The notes beneath the pieces were generated by a model. The model was not told the origin of the DNA. It searched no databases and worked only from the letters and a program-made list of their open reading frames with translations. A DNA stretch of 32,131 bases from a virus: IMG/VR virus record IMGVR_UViG_3300034374_000467, positions 1-32,131 of that record. One strand, given 5' to 3'. Both the position numbers and the translations under genes were made by a program. Shown here one piece after another: positions 22,941 to 30,184 of the stretch. Positions within the stretch are counted from its first letter, which is position 1; each line of letters begins with the position of its first letter.

Positions 22941-22948
22941 CAAAAGTA
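22941..22948 (-). promoter_or_regulatory. -7 promoter element before the portal gene
   Basis: The minus strand reads TACTTTTG (TAnnTTTG), 20 nt upstream of the portal ATG and 4 nt after the large terminase stop. Confidence 0.5.
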
Positions 22949-22952
22949 CTAT

Positions 22953-24131
22953 TTAAATTACAAAGAAGTCGATGCGCTTAGAGTACTGACTGTATGTGGC
23001 GTACCTGAGAGCATCCATCAAGTGATTAAACTTGTCTACTGGCTTATTTACTATCGTTCCATCCTTAAGCTCTGTCCAGTAATAGTTGAGGTATTCTGTG
23101 TACAAATTAGTGCTTTCCTTTGAGACTACTACATCAAACTCCTTTAGCAGTGAGATCCCAGCATTAATAGATCCAGTACCTTTTGTAGCTGGCTTGATCC
23201 AGCAGCCTAACTGCTTAAGCTCCTCGATAGATTTAGGCTCAGCGCTATCTGCAAAGATCAGCACCTGATCCAGTCCCTGATCACTAAAAAACTTCTGGAG
23301 ATCATAATTCGTCAGGCCTTTCTTATAGAGCAGCTCCTTTATGTAGAGCTTATCGCCATGCTTTTGTACTAGGACAGCAGCTGATGGATCTATACTGTAC
23401 CCAAAGTCAAGTCCTATCACTGGATCATCAAACTCTGGAAACTCAGCCTCTGGGATAAATGTCCAGTTACCAAAGATCTGTCGCTGGCTAAATACAGCTC
23501 TCTGTCCCTCACCATACACTCGCCAGTAGTCTGGATCTCTCTCTTTCATTCTCTCGATCTCAAAGACCAGCTCTTTAGATAGAAACTTATTGTCATTGTA
23601 GGTAGTGATCCATGTGTCACAGTCATCACGCTCGATCACCTCACTGTATAACCAGTGTACAGGCTCTGATGGATTGAAGTCTATGATCACATAGTCTGTG
23701 GTACGCATATTGATCTGGCGAAAGTCCTCTAAATGAAATTCATTTGCCTCATTAAGAAAAGCGATGTTTCTTTTTCTACCTCTGATCTTAGCTGGATCAT
23801 CGATAGAGGTAAACTCTACCACATGGCCATTATAGTAAAACTCCTGACTGGATTTGTTATAAGTCCCCAGCTGATAGATCCCTATCTCCTGAGTGATCTT
23901 TAGAAAGTCTCTGAGTACTGATCCTTTAAGAGATGGGAGTGTCTTTCTGACTATGGAGATCACCAGAGGCTCTGTAGCTGTCGATAGCACATAGCATAGG
24001 TACTGTATGATCGCATAAGTTTTGCCAGATCGAGTACCACCCTGATGGACTCTGATCCTAGCATCTGATTTAATAAGATCGTAAAACTGCCTATTACAAA
24101 GCTGCTCTACTCGTTTTCTGCTGGTTTCCAT
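22953..24131 (-). CDS. terL: Terminase large subunit
   Basis: 392 residues, PBSX-like Terminase_3 type. ATPase: Walker A GGTRSGKT (31-38), Walker B region NIAFLNEANEF with catalytic E128, and the coupling motif near IIDFNPSEPVHW. Nuclease: IGLDFGYSIDP (D242), IFADSAEP (D295) and HLMDALRYATY (D373), the three metal-binding acidic positions. It packages and cuts genomic DNA. It starts 25 nt inside the small subunit gene. The length is near the family norm. Confidence 0.93.
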   Translation of the reverse strand: METSRKRVEQLCNRQFYDLIKSDARIRVHQGGTRSGKTYAIIQYLCYVLSTATEPLVISIVRKTLPSLKGSVLRDFLKITQEIGIYQLGTYNKSSQEFYYNGHVVEFTSIDDPAKIRGRKRNIAFLNEANEFHLEDFRQINMRTTDYVIIDFNPSEPVHWLYSEVIERDDCDTWITTYNDNKFLSKELVFEIERMKERDPDYWRVYGEGQRAVFSQRQIFGNWTFIPEAEFPEFDDPVIGLDFGYSIDPSAAVLVQKHGDKLYIKELLYKKGLTNYDLQKFFSDQGLDQVLIFADSAEPKSIEELKQLGCWIKPATKGTGSINAGISLLKEFDVVVSKESTNLYTEYLNYYWTELKDGTIVNKPVDKFNHLMDALRYATYSQYSKRIDFFVI

Positions 24132-24457
24132 TCTACTAGAGTTGAGGTAACGCCTCCACCTAGATCTATCTCTTGCTTCTCTACATACCCTCTAGACTTC
24201 CCTTTAGTCTTTAGGTAGAATATTGTAGCTGTGACATTCTCTTGCTTTGTGATCAGATCAAATAGCTTAGACTCTACAGTGTCTACAGCCATCTCTGATA
24301 TATCGTCTACAGCAGCTTTAAATTCTGGATCATCTTGAATCCATCGATAGAAAGTAGTACGCCCTATGTTTGCTTTCTTGCATGCAGTTGAAACTACCCC
24401 CAGAGATCTCTCCAGAGCTTTTAGTACATCTTTTTTAGTCTGTTCCATCTGTTTCAT
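24107..24457 (-). CDS. terS: Terminase small subunit (HTH)
   Basis: 116 residues from ATG 24457 (ATG 24448 is an alternative). The N-terminal helix-turn-helix is GVVSTACKKANIGRTTFYRWIQDDPEFKAAV, typical of phBC6A51-like small terminases, followed by a helical oligomerisation part (VDTVESKLFDLITKQENVTATIFYLKTKGKSRGYVE). It recognises phage DNA and loads the large subunit, whose gene it overlaps. TACCTTTG ends 4 nt before the first ATG, suggesting a leaderless mRNA or use of the second ATG. It is the first gene after a terminator. Confidence 0.85.
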   Translation of the reverse strand: MKQMEQTKKDVLKALERSLGVVSTACKKANIGRTTFYRWIQDDPEFKAAVDDISEMAVDTVESKLFDLITKQENVTATIFYLKTKGKSRGYVEKQEIDLGGGVTSTLVEWKPAENE

Positions 24458-24461
24458 AGTA

Positions 24462-24469
24462 CAAAGGTA
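24462..24469 (-). promoter_or_regulatory. -7 promoter element of the packaging-head unit
   Basis: The minus strand reads TACCTTTG (TAnnTTTG), 4 nt before the ATG at 24457 and just after the terminator at 24477-24503. This marks the start of the late head operon. Confidence 0.6.
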
Positions 24470-24476
24470 TTAAAAC

Positions 24477-24503
24477 GAAAAAGAGCAGCCTAAGCTGCCC
24501 TCT
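24477..24503 (-). terminator. Rho-independent terminator ending the early block
   Basis: On the minus strand AGAGgGCAGC-TTAG-GCTGCTCT forms an 8-bp stem with one bulged G and a 4-nt loop, followed by TTTTT. It separates the replication genes from the terminase unit. The stretch 24504-24570 up to the small gene holds no other clear signal. Confidence 0.7.
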
Positions 24504-24570
24504 AACGATTAACCAAAATAACTTTAACTCAAATGAATTATGAAAAAAAACGATGAATTATTCAAATATA

Positions 24571-24741
24571 CTAATTATTGCTGAAATAGATAATTATTTG
24601 ACCATCTTTTAGCTCTAGTCTATACTCTGATGACTTATAGAATAGTAGCCTGTTCATTACTCTAGTCCAGCTATCTAGACTGATCTGTCCAGTGTTATAC
24701 CAGTAGGTTAATAGTTGTCTGCCTTGTAGTTGAATTTCCAT
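24571..24741 (-). CDS. 56-residue unknown protein
   Basis: A short gene from ATG 24741 to TAG 24571. The product reads MEIQLQGRQLLTYWYNTGQI, then SLDSWTRVMNRLLFYKSSEY and LELKDGQIIIYFSNN, a plausible helix followed by a beta-hairpin. I do not recognise it. Support comes from its own TATATTTG promoter motif 14 nt upstream and the terminator about 70 nt downstream, which together would make it a separate unit at the end of the early block. Confidence 0.5.
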   Translation of the reverse strand: MEIQLQGRQLLTYWYNTGQISLDSWTRVMNRLLFYKSSEYRLELKDGQIIIYFSNN

Positions 24742-24755
24742 GCTTAGCTTTTTTA

Positions 24756-24763
24756 CAAATATA
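24756..24763 (-). promoter_or_regulatory. -7 promoter element before the 56-residue gene
   Basis: The minus strand reads TATATTTG (TAnnTTTG), identical to the motif before the tail tube gene, 14 nt upstream of ATG 24741 and directly after the stop of the preceding gene. Confidence 0.5.
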
Positions 24764-25018
24764 CTAAATATCTACATTCCTTTCATATATGTGTAAATAA
24801 TAGTCCCAGATCTTTTGAGGAGCATCTGCCCATGCGATGACCTCATCACCCTCTCTGATGATCCTACCATTTACTCTGAGCTTTAATGTGACATCAGACT
24901 TTGGTATTGGATCTGTAGGAAACTCTAGGATGTGGATGCCATTATTAAAACACCACGCCATAGCCTCATAGTGTTTCTCTGTCACTCTGGGCATCTTTCT
25001 TCTTTTAGGAGCTTTCAT
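24764..25018 (-). CDS. Small basic unknown protein, end of replication operon
   Basis: 84 residues. A basic N-terminus (MKAPKRRKMPRVTEKHYEAMAW) precedes FNNGIHILEFPTDPIPKSDVTLKLRVNGRIIREGDEVI and a tryptophan-rich end (WADAPQKIWDYYLHIYERNV). No family recognised. It begins one base after the primase-helicase stop codon, so it is translated from the same message. A DNA-related role would fit the basic start and the neighbours but is inference. Confidence 0.6.
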   Translation of the reverse strand: MKAPKRRKMPRVTEKHYEAMAWCFNNGIHILEFPTDPIPKSDVTLKLRVNGRIIREGDEVIAWADAPQKIWDYYLHIYERNVDI

Positions 25019-25019
25019 A

Positions 25020-26690
25020 TTAAAAAGGTAAATCTGTTACTACTGTAAAGCCTTTAGATCCATCGATATGTTTATATGCGCCACCATGATTAAAATCTGG
25101 AGCTATAGCAAATTTTCCCTGTTTGCCATTCTCTTTACGCTTTACTTTCTGGACATGGACAGTAACTGCATCAGATCCATATTTGGTTTTATGACCTAGC
25201 TCTCTGTAGACAGTCAGACATCCATAGGATTTATTAAAGAAGTCAGATGATCCAGATATGTCGTATGGAGTAGGTACTTTAAACTCATTCTGAGTGTTGA
25301 GCTCCATCTTTCTAGGATGAGCTATTAGAAAAAGGTGAGTATTAGTCTGCTGTACAAACTGAGTGATCTCTGATAGGATCTTAGACACATAGTTTAGATC
25401 TCGCTGTGCTGAGTGATCTAGCATGTTATATGGATCGATCACACAGATATTAATTCCTTTCTGGAGTACGAGCTCTCTAAACTTATTTAGGATCGCCTTG
25501 AGTGTTAGGTTCTCTAGATCTATTTTAACAAAATGAAAATGATCCTCTATAAAGGCTTTAGATCTGTTCAGATGATCTACACTACAGTCTGTCTCATTGA
25601 GCTTATTAGCGATACGCTTTATATGTCCCTCAAAAGGAAATGACTCAGGAGCAAAAAAAGCAGTTTTAAAATCATGCATTGTAGCCATATTGACTGCGAT
25701 CTGATCGATTACATCTGACTTACCAGAGTTAGGTATGCCTGTTACTACTGTCCACTCTCCCAGAGCTATTTTAAAGAAGTCATCACTCTCTGCTAAACCT
25801 AGTGAGTAGTTTTTGATCCCATGCTCAGAATAGTTAAGTACGCTAGACCAGATATCATTTATATTTAATACACCCTCGATAGGAAAGTTTTTAGCCTCTT
25901 TAAGACACTTTCTCAGAGCTTCTGGGCCTTGACTACCTAAAAGATCATTAGCATCCTTAAAATCGCTTATTTCGACATATTTGCATCGATGTCTACCTAA
26001 ACGCCTAGCGAGCTCATTTCTGAGAGACATGCCAGCCTCATCATTATCAGTGAATAAGATCACCTCATCCATATCAGCAAAGTACCTCCAGCAGTTATCC
26101 AGATACTTTAGATTTTGATTTCCTTTAGATGCGCCATTAGGTACAGACACCACTGAGTAGATCCCAGCCTCATGTAGCGACAGTGCATCCATCTCTCCCT
26201 CTACGATGTAGCAGTACTTTGAGTCTTTGATATTATCGATCCCATAAAATATCAGCTCAGCTCCAGAGACCATTTTAAAGTTTTTCTCTGCATCCCTGTA
26301 TTTGACATTGACCAGCTGACCATCTCTGTAGTAGTTGAAATTGATCGCCTTTCTCTTTTTCTCTACCTGTGGAAACCACTCTACTGACTCAGTGATCCCC
26401 CAATTAGCTACAGTAGCCTCAGAGATCCCTCTCTTTTTAAAATACGCCAGAGTACGCTCTGATAACTCTACACCATGAGCATCTGGGATGATATACTCCT
26501 CTTTAGGCTTTAGCTTGACATTACCAGACCAGCCACAGTTGTGACAGTTGTATACGCCTTTATCTAGATTAACTGATAGGCATTTATCTTTTTTGTTTTT
26601 TCGAGTGTGAGAGCATTTAGGGCATGTGGTTTTTTGTTCGATAGCATTAGACTTAATATCAATGCCCAGCTCTGTAAATAATTCAGTCAT
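25020..26690 (-). CDS. Primase-helicase (T7 gp4-like domain order)
   Basis: 556 residues with zinc-finger, TOPRIM and helicase domains. Zinc: CPKC (23-26) and CHNC (49-52). TOPRIM primase core: YIVEGEMDAL (E164) and ILFTDNDEAG (D215, D217). RecA/DnaB-like helicase: Walker A GIPNSGKS (318-325), INICVIDPYNML (Walker B D419) and HLFLIAHPRK. It would unwind DNA and make primers at the phage fork. It ends TVVTDLPF, close to the DDLPF end of the SSB-like protein. Overlaps the upstream nuclease gene by ATGA. Confidence 0.93.
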   Translation of the reverse strand: MTELFTELGIDIKSNAIEQKTTCPKCSHTRKNKKDKCLSVNLDKGVYNCHNCGWSGNVKLKPKEEYIIPDAHGVELSERTLAYFKKRGISEATVANWGITESVEWFPQVEKKRKAINFNYYRDGQLVNVKYRDAEKNFKMVSGAELIFYGIDNIKDSKYCYIVEGEMDALSLHEAGIYSVVSVPNGASKGNQNLKYLDNCWRYFADMDEVILFTDNDEAGMSLRNELARRLGRHRCKYVEISDFKDANDLLGSQGPEALRKCLKEAKNFPIEGVLNINDIWSSVLNYSEHGIKNYSLGLAESDDFFKIALGEWTVVTGIPNSGKSDVIDQIAVNMATMHDFKTAFFAPESFPFEGHIKRIANKLNETDCSVDHLNRSKAFIEDHFHFVKIDLENLTLKAILNKFRELVLQKGINICVIDPYNMLDHSAQRDLNYVSKILSEITQFVQQTNTHLFLIAHPRKMELNTQNEFKVPTPYDISGSSDFFNKSYGCLTVYRELGHKTKYGSDAVTVHVQKVKRKENGKQGKFAIAPDFNHGGAYKHIDGSKGFTVVTDLPF

Positions 26691-27142
26691 GTTAATATTC
26701 TTTTACTTAGGTTAATTAGGTCACTGTGCTTCACCATCACAGCGATGTCTTTTCGTTTATTTCGTCTACGAGGCGTGTATAGAGACACCTCATGTACTGC
26801 TGGTATGTTTGGGATCTTAATGCGACACCATTCGAGCAGATCTAATCGATCTACGATCACCCATAGATCATAAATATAGAAAGCAATAGCATCAGCTTCG
26901 CCATAGATCCATCCTTTTTTGCCTACTACATTCTGAAACTCGATCCAGTTGTAGTCTCCTTTAGGGCCTTTTACATCGTATTTAATACCCTCATGCTCCA
27001 GATCCCAGTGCTCATAGATATCCTGTTCCTTAGTTGCCCAGATGATCTCGCCTCCTAGTTTCTGAGCAAAGCGCTTCTCATACTCCTTGCCTATGATCAG
27101 ATCCTGATCCTTTTTCGCTTTAATCTTTGGATCTAAACTCAT
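26687..27142 (-). CDS. PD-(D/E)XK nuclease-like protein
   Basis: 151 residues. IIGKEYEKRFAQKLGGEII gives the leading acidic helix (E20/E22), HWDLEHEGIKYDVKGPKGD gives the D...DVK core (D47, D56, K58), followed by WIEFQNV and GEADAIAFYIYDLWVIVD. This order fits a small restriction-like nuclease fold as found in phage replication operons, possibly a resolvase. It starts inside the initiator gene (23-nt overlap) and couples to primase-helicase. The family is inferred from motif spacing only. Confidence 0.6.
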   Translation of the reverse strand: MSLDPKIKAKKDQDLIIGKEYEKRFAQKLGGEIIWATKEQDIYEHWDLEHEGIKYDVKGPKGDYNWIEFQNVVGKKGWIYGEADAIAFYIYDLWVIVDRLDLLEWCRIKIPNIPAVHEVSLYTPRRRNKRKDIAVMVKHSDLINLSKRILT

Positions 27143-27812
27143 ATTTGTCGATATCTGGAGCTAAAGTCTCTGCGAATATGTCTATAAATCTGATCCCCTC
27201 TTTATTGAGCTGTGTGAGCTTTCTAAGTGATCTTAAGTTCTTAGACCAAAAAGGATCTTTAAATGCCTTAGATAAAATCACATACACATGACGAGGTGAG
27301 TAGCCATAATTTTTATCTAGCTTCTCTAATTCCTTTACCCAGATCAGATGTGTCTTTTTGTCTTTTGGTTTATACCTCTCTGGAAAAAGAGGTAAAATGT
27401 GCCTGTAGGCTTCTTTCAGTTTTTCAGGCACTATATATTCTTCTTTATTATTAGTAGTACTACTAGTATTATATACTGGGACATTTTTGTCTACCCCCCC
27501 TAGACATTTTTGTCCACCCCTATGGACATTTTTGTCTACCCCTTTTACAGTAATAAATCTACCAGAAACACGCTTATCATCATATTTGTACTCTACCTTG
27601 ATGTGTGAGGCGTTTTTAAGCTCTGTGATCCATCTTGAGATCGTCTTTGGACTTACCTTATAGATATTAGCAAAATAATCATTAGAGGCCCAGCAAAATC
27701 CCTCCTGATTGGTCAGAGCTGTGATCTCAGCATAGAATAATTTAGCATTAGGGGACAGGCGATCATCATACCTAACATCAGCTGGTATGAAAGCCCAGTA
27801 GTTTCTATCCAT
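27120..27812 (-). CDS. HTH replication initiator with iterons in the gene
   Basis: 230 residues. The N-terminal winged-helix part (FIPADVRYDDRLSPNAKLFYAEITAL, then FCWASNDYFANIYKVSPKTISRWITELKNA) is the HTH_36-type domain of phage replication initiators. The linker 91-125 is encoded by three iteron copies and an AT-rich stretch. The C-terminal part (AYRHILPLFPERYKPKDKKTHLIWVKELEKL, DPFWSKNLRSLRKL) is helical and like DnaD/initiator tails. The layout, DNA-binding domain then iterons then C-domain, is that of lambda O. It probably binds the repeats and loads the helicase encoded two genes away. Confidence 0.8.
   Translation of the reverse strand: MDRNYWAFIPADVRYDDRLSPNAKLFYAEITALTNQEGFCWASNDYFANIYKVSPKTISRWITELKNASHIKVEYKYDDKRVSGRFITVKGVDKNVHRGGQKCLGGVDKNVPVYNTSSTTNNKEEYIVPEKLKEAYRHILPLFPERYKPKDKKTHLIWVKELEKLDKNYGYSPRHVYVILSKAFKDPFWSKNLRSLRKLTQLNKEGIRFIDIFAETLAPDIDKYEFRSKD
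27421..27544. other. Candidate replication origin: three iterons plus AT-rich region
   Basis: GACATTTTTGTC occurs at 27480-27491, 27503-27514 and 27525-27536, spaced 23 and 22 bp, each followed by (T/C)ACCCC. Each is itself a near palindrome. Next to them 27421-27477 is strongly AT-rich and holds the 14-bp palindrome TAGTAGTACTACTA (27452-27465). The spacing is about two helical turns, as for binding of initiator on one face. The middle copy is read in a different reading frame from the outer two, so the repeat is kept at the DNA level. Confidence 0.72.
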
Positions 27813-27821
27813 GTATTTGAG

Positions 27822-28070
27822 TTATTCGATCATGGACTTAATCTCCTGACAAAATTCACTGATCTCATCGAATACCTTTTTAAAATCTTTAGCTGGGATC
27901 TTATCCTCTCCAAAGATCGTAAACAGGCACTCTACTAATAGATCAAATTCGACACGAGTCATTTTACCATAGTAGACAAATTTTGGATTATCATCCATAG
28001 TAGAATTAGTGCGCCATACTTTGTCATCGATCTCGCTGTAGTAGACTTTTGTGTATTTGCTATAGCTCAT
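27822..28070 (-). CDS. Small unknown protein, early operon
   Basis: 82 residues. YSKYTKVYYSEIDDKVWRTNSTMDDNPKFVYYGKM is beta-rich and the rest (EFDLLVECLFTIFGEDKIPAKDFKKVFDEISEFCQEI) is helical. No family recognised. It overlaps the VRR-NUC gene by 11 nt and ends 9 nt before the initiator start, so it belongs to the replication operon. Confidence 0.6.
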   Translation of the reverse strand: MSYSKYTKVYYSEIDDKVWRTNSTMDDNPKFVYYGKMTRVEFDLLVECLFTIFGEDKIPAKDFKKVFDEISEFCQEIKSMIE

Positions 28071-28431
28071 TGTTTAGATAATTATCGATTAGGTCTTGTG
28101 CTTTATCAAATGAGTTAATCCACACAGCACACCATCCTAGATCAGTAAGGTCTTGCAAAAACTGCTTCTGATTTGCAGTTGGCTTATTATACCCTACTTT
28201 GAGCTCGATGGCTAAGCCATGATATTTTTGGTTTGAGTTGAATATTAGTATATCTGGTACGCCAGAGAGGCCTCCTAAGTACTTAAACTTGAATCGCTCA
28301 AATGATGATCGCTTTCCCTCATTTGGTACATGAATTGCGAGTACTTGAGGATGCTGCACTTTGATGTAGGTCATTACTGCATTTTGCAGCTGATCCTCTT
28401 TGCTTAAATACTTTTGGAAACCTCCAGACAT
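28060..28431 (-). CDS. VRR-NUC domain nuclease
   Basis: 123 residues. Shows the VRR-NUC order: KEDQLQNAVMTYIK with the leading acidic/Gln residues, HVPNEGKRS, GGLSGVPDILIF with D60, HGLAIELKVG with E76-x-K78, then PTANQKQFLQDLTDLGW with Q88. These single-domain nucleases occur in many phages and act as junction or flap nucleases. It starts 4 nt after the RecE-like gene and probably works in recombination or replication-fork repair. Confidence 0.87.
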   Translation of the reverse strand: MSGGFQKYLSKEDQLQNAVMTYIKVQHPQVLAIHVPNEGKRSSFERFKFKYLGGLSGVPDILIFNSNQKYHGLAIELKVGYNKPTANQKQFLQDLTDLGWCAVWINSFDKAQDLIDNYLNNEL

Positions 28432-28435
28432 ACAC

Positions 28436-29197
28436 TTATAAAATTATAGCTCCATCTGCTGTGGTATCATAGCCATTATAGCCAGCTGCGATACCAGTAT
28501 CTAGATAAAACTTCCAGTCATTAAAGACACGATCAAACGCCTTTTCACCCTCCTCTATATGCTCATTTGATAGCGCATATACTTGACAAGTATAAGGAGT
28601 ATTTGTTTCGAGTGCAATAAATCGCCAGTTTAAAGGATTAATATTCAGCACTCTACAGTAGAATACAGCTTGCAAATGATAAGCTCTTTTCTTGATTTCA
28701 GATCTAAAAGCTCTAGGCTCATTATTCTGACAGGTCTTAACATCTGCGATCATACCATTACTCTCATTGTATACATCTGGTCTGGCTTTAATAGGTACGC
28801 CATCGATCTCAGAGTAGAAAGAGATCTCTCTCTCACCCTTTAATAGATCCATCACCTTATCATCGCCTAGTGCATTATGAGTGACTGCTTTAACTATGTC
28901 CATTTGATCTGGAGTGATCATGACCTTACCTTGTGACTTAAATAGACATCTCTGGTACTCCTCTTTCCCAGCTTTAGTACGCCTGTCGATCTTAGGTAAC
29001 ACATAGATCTGGTCATTAAACTCCTCTGGCTCTAGAATCATCGTGTGCACTGCTGTGCCTAAATTCATAGCATCAGTAGCTTTCCATGACTTATTTACAG
29101 CGTGATAAACACTCTTTAAATAGATCTCTTTAAAAGTACTGGAGCTCACAGCTGGATGGCTGTGATATTCACTGTTTGAGTCTTTTTTGGCTATCAT
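28436..29197 (-). CDS. RecE-like exonuclease (PDDEXK)
   Basis: 253 residues. The signature is MNLGTAVHTMILEPEEF (H51), GVPIKARPDVYNE (D141), GMIADVKTCQ (D152-x-K154) and AYHLQAVFYCRVL (Q176), the pattern of phage RecE-type 5'-3' exonucleases. It would resect double strands for annealing by the protein encoded two genes upstream. It follows the SSB-like gene by 3 nt. Together the three make a complete phage annealing-recombination set. Confidence 0.88.
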   Translation of the reverse strand: MIAKKDSNSEYHSHPAVSSSTFKEIYLKSVYHAVNKSWKATDAMNLGTAVHTMILEPEEFNDQIYVLPKIDRRTKAGKEEYQRCLFKSQGKVMITPDQMDIVKAVTHNALGDDKVMDLLKGEREISFYSEIDGVPIKARPDVYNESNGMIADVKTCQNNEPRAFRSEIKKRAYHLQAVFYCRVLNINPLNWRFIALETNTPYTCQVYALSNEHIEEGEKAFDRVFNDWKFYLDTGIAAGYNGYDTTADGAIIL

Positions 29198-29200
29198 AAT

Positions 29201-29512
29201 CTAGAAAGGTAAATCGTCAGTATCTAGAGTATTGTCACTAGCTACCTCAGCTGTAGATAGAGGAGCTGCTTTAGGATATGGACTATCCTGTGTCTGAGCA
29301 TTGTCTGGCTTCCATGTGTTAAGCACAGCATAAGGCTTGCCAGATTTGCCTCTTAGGATGTCTACATTGATCCACCCTCTGTAGTTTTTGTGCTTAGCTA
29401 AAAAAGCTGTAAACAGCTCAGCGTTAAATCCCATTTTTGCGATTACAAAGTCTGGGCCATTTTGAGGTACATCTACTGATACTCCCTCTGGAAAAATTTT
29501 CTCTTGTTGCAT
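29201..29512 (-). CDS. SSB-like protein with DDLPF tail
   Basis: 103 residues. Core segments such as FVIAKMGFNAELFTAFLAKHKNYRGWINVDILRGKSGKPYAVLNTWKP suggest a compact beta-domain, followed by an unstructured Thr/Ser/Pro linker and the end LDTDDLPF. Bacterial SSB proteins end DDIPF, and this tip recruits repair partners. The core does not clearly match an OB fold by eye, so a small non-OB ssDNA-binding or accessory protein is possible. It lies between the annealing protein and the exonuclease (3-nt gaps). Confidence 0.6.
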   Translation of the reverse strand: MQQEKIFPEGVSVDVPQNGPDFVIAKMGFNAELFTAFLAKHKNYRGWINVDILRGKSGKPYAVLNTWKPDNAQTQDSPYPKAAPLSTAEVASDNTLDTDDLPF

Positions 29513-29515
29513 GAG

Positions 29516-29995
29516 TTAAAAATTAAATTTAGATGTGATTACTTCACGATATTGGCGCTTCATTTTATACATGCTCAGCACCTTTTGAGCCTGTTCTTTA
29601 GTTCCTTTTAGGACTTTCTGGAGCTGTGCCTCAGTAAGCCATTGATCATTTTGCTGCTGATGGATCGCATTAGCTACCTCCTCAGCGCTTGCTATAGAGG
29701 TATCGATCCCTATGCCTAAGTAGCCTAAAGCTCGCCCTAGTGCAGAGGTAAATCCATTCTCTAAAAAACTTGTCTGATTAATATGAGAGCTGTCTCGCTT
29801 CTCATGAGCATGAGCAGAGGCCATCACTGTACCCTCTGGATTTTTGATCGAGATCTTAAAGATCCCCTCATCATTGTCTACTTTGACTAGAGTCTCCTCA
29901 ATAGTCCAATTTTTAAAAGCTGCATCAGTTCGAAAATGAATCAAACGCTCATTCACTGTGATGTAGTCTTTACCCTTAATCTGGATTTTTTTCAT
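29516..29995 (-). CDS. Single-strand annealing protein (ERF/Sak-like)
   Basis: 159 residues. YITVNERLIHFRTDAAFKNWTIEETLVKVDNDEGIFKISIKNPEGTVMASAHAHE followed by NQTSFLENGFTSALGRALGYLGIG (the conserved tSA.GRAL..lG block at 83-95) matches ERF/Rad52-like phage annealing proteins. The C-terminal part (WLTEAQLQKVLKGTKEQAQKVLSMYKMKRQY) is helical and basic. It would anneal strands resected by the RecE-like nuclease. It overlaps the regulator gene by ATGA. Confidence 0.65.
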   Translation of the reverse strand: MKKIQIKGKDYITVNERLIHFRTDAAFKNWTIEETLVKVDNDEGIFKISIKNPEGTVMASAHAHEKRDSSHINQTSFLENGFTSALGRALGYLGIGIDTSIASAEEVANAIHQQQNDQWLTEAQLQKVLKGTKEQAQKVLSMYKMKRQYREVITSKFNF

Positions 29996-30183
29996 AGTGC
30001 TATCTGGTTTAAATTAAAGCCTAACTCATCGAAAACTTTTAGATCACCCAGAGTCATACGATCTGGATTTTCTAGCTTTCTCTTTAATGTTTGGACAGTG
30101 ACTCCTAGAGCCTCAGCCACTTCTGATCTTTTCAGGTTTAAGCGCTTGCACTCATTGACAAACCTAAATTCAAATTCTGTCAT
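29992..30183 (-). CDS. Small HTH regulator at the head of the early operon
   Basis: 63 residues. RSEVAEALGVTVQTLKRKLENPDRMTLGDLKVFDELG is a helix-turn-helix of the Cro/CI-like type in a minimal protein without an oligomerisation or cleavage domain. It is the first gene of the replication operon and is coupled to the annealing gene by ATGA. Its own upstream region has two TTTTAC/GTAAAA palindromes, one touching the ATG, so it probably represses itself and the early operon. A similar palindrome occurs in the divergent region at 16396. Confidence 0.75.
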   Translation of the reverse strand: MTEFEFRFVNECKRLNLKRSEVAEALGVTVQTLKRKLENPDRMTLGDLKVFDELGFNLNQIAL

Positions 30184-30184
30184 T

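Noticed and set aside
27480-27536. Possible mini CRISPR array
   Set aside because: Only three 12-bp near-palindromic repeats separated by about 10 bp with no unique spacers of normal length; iterons explain it better.
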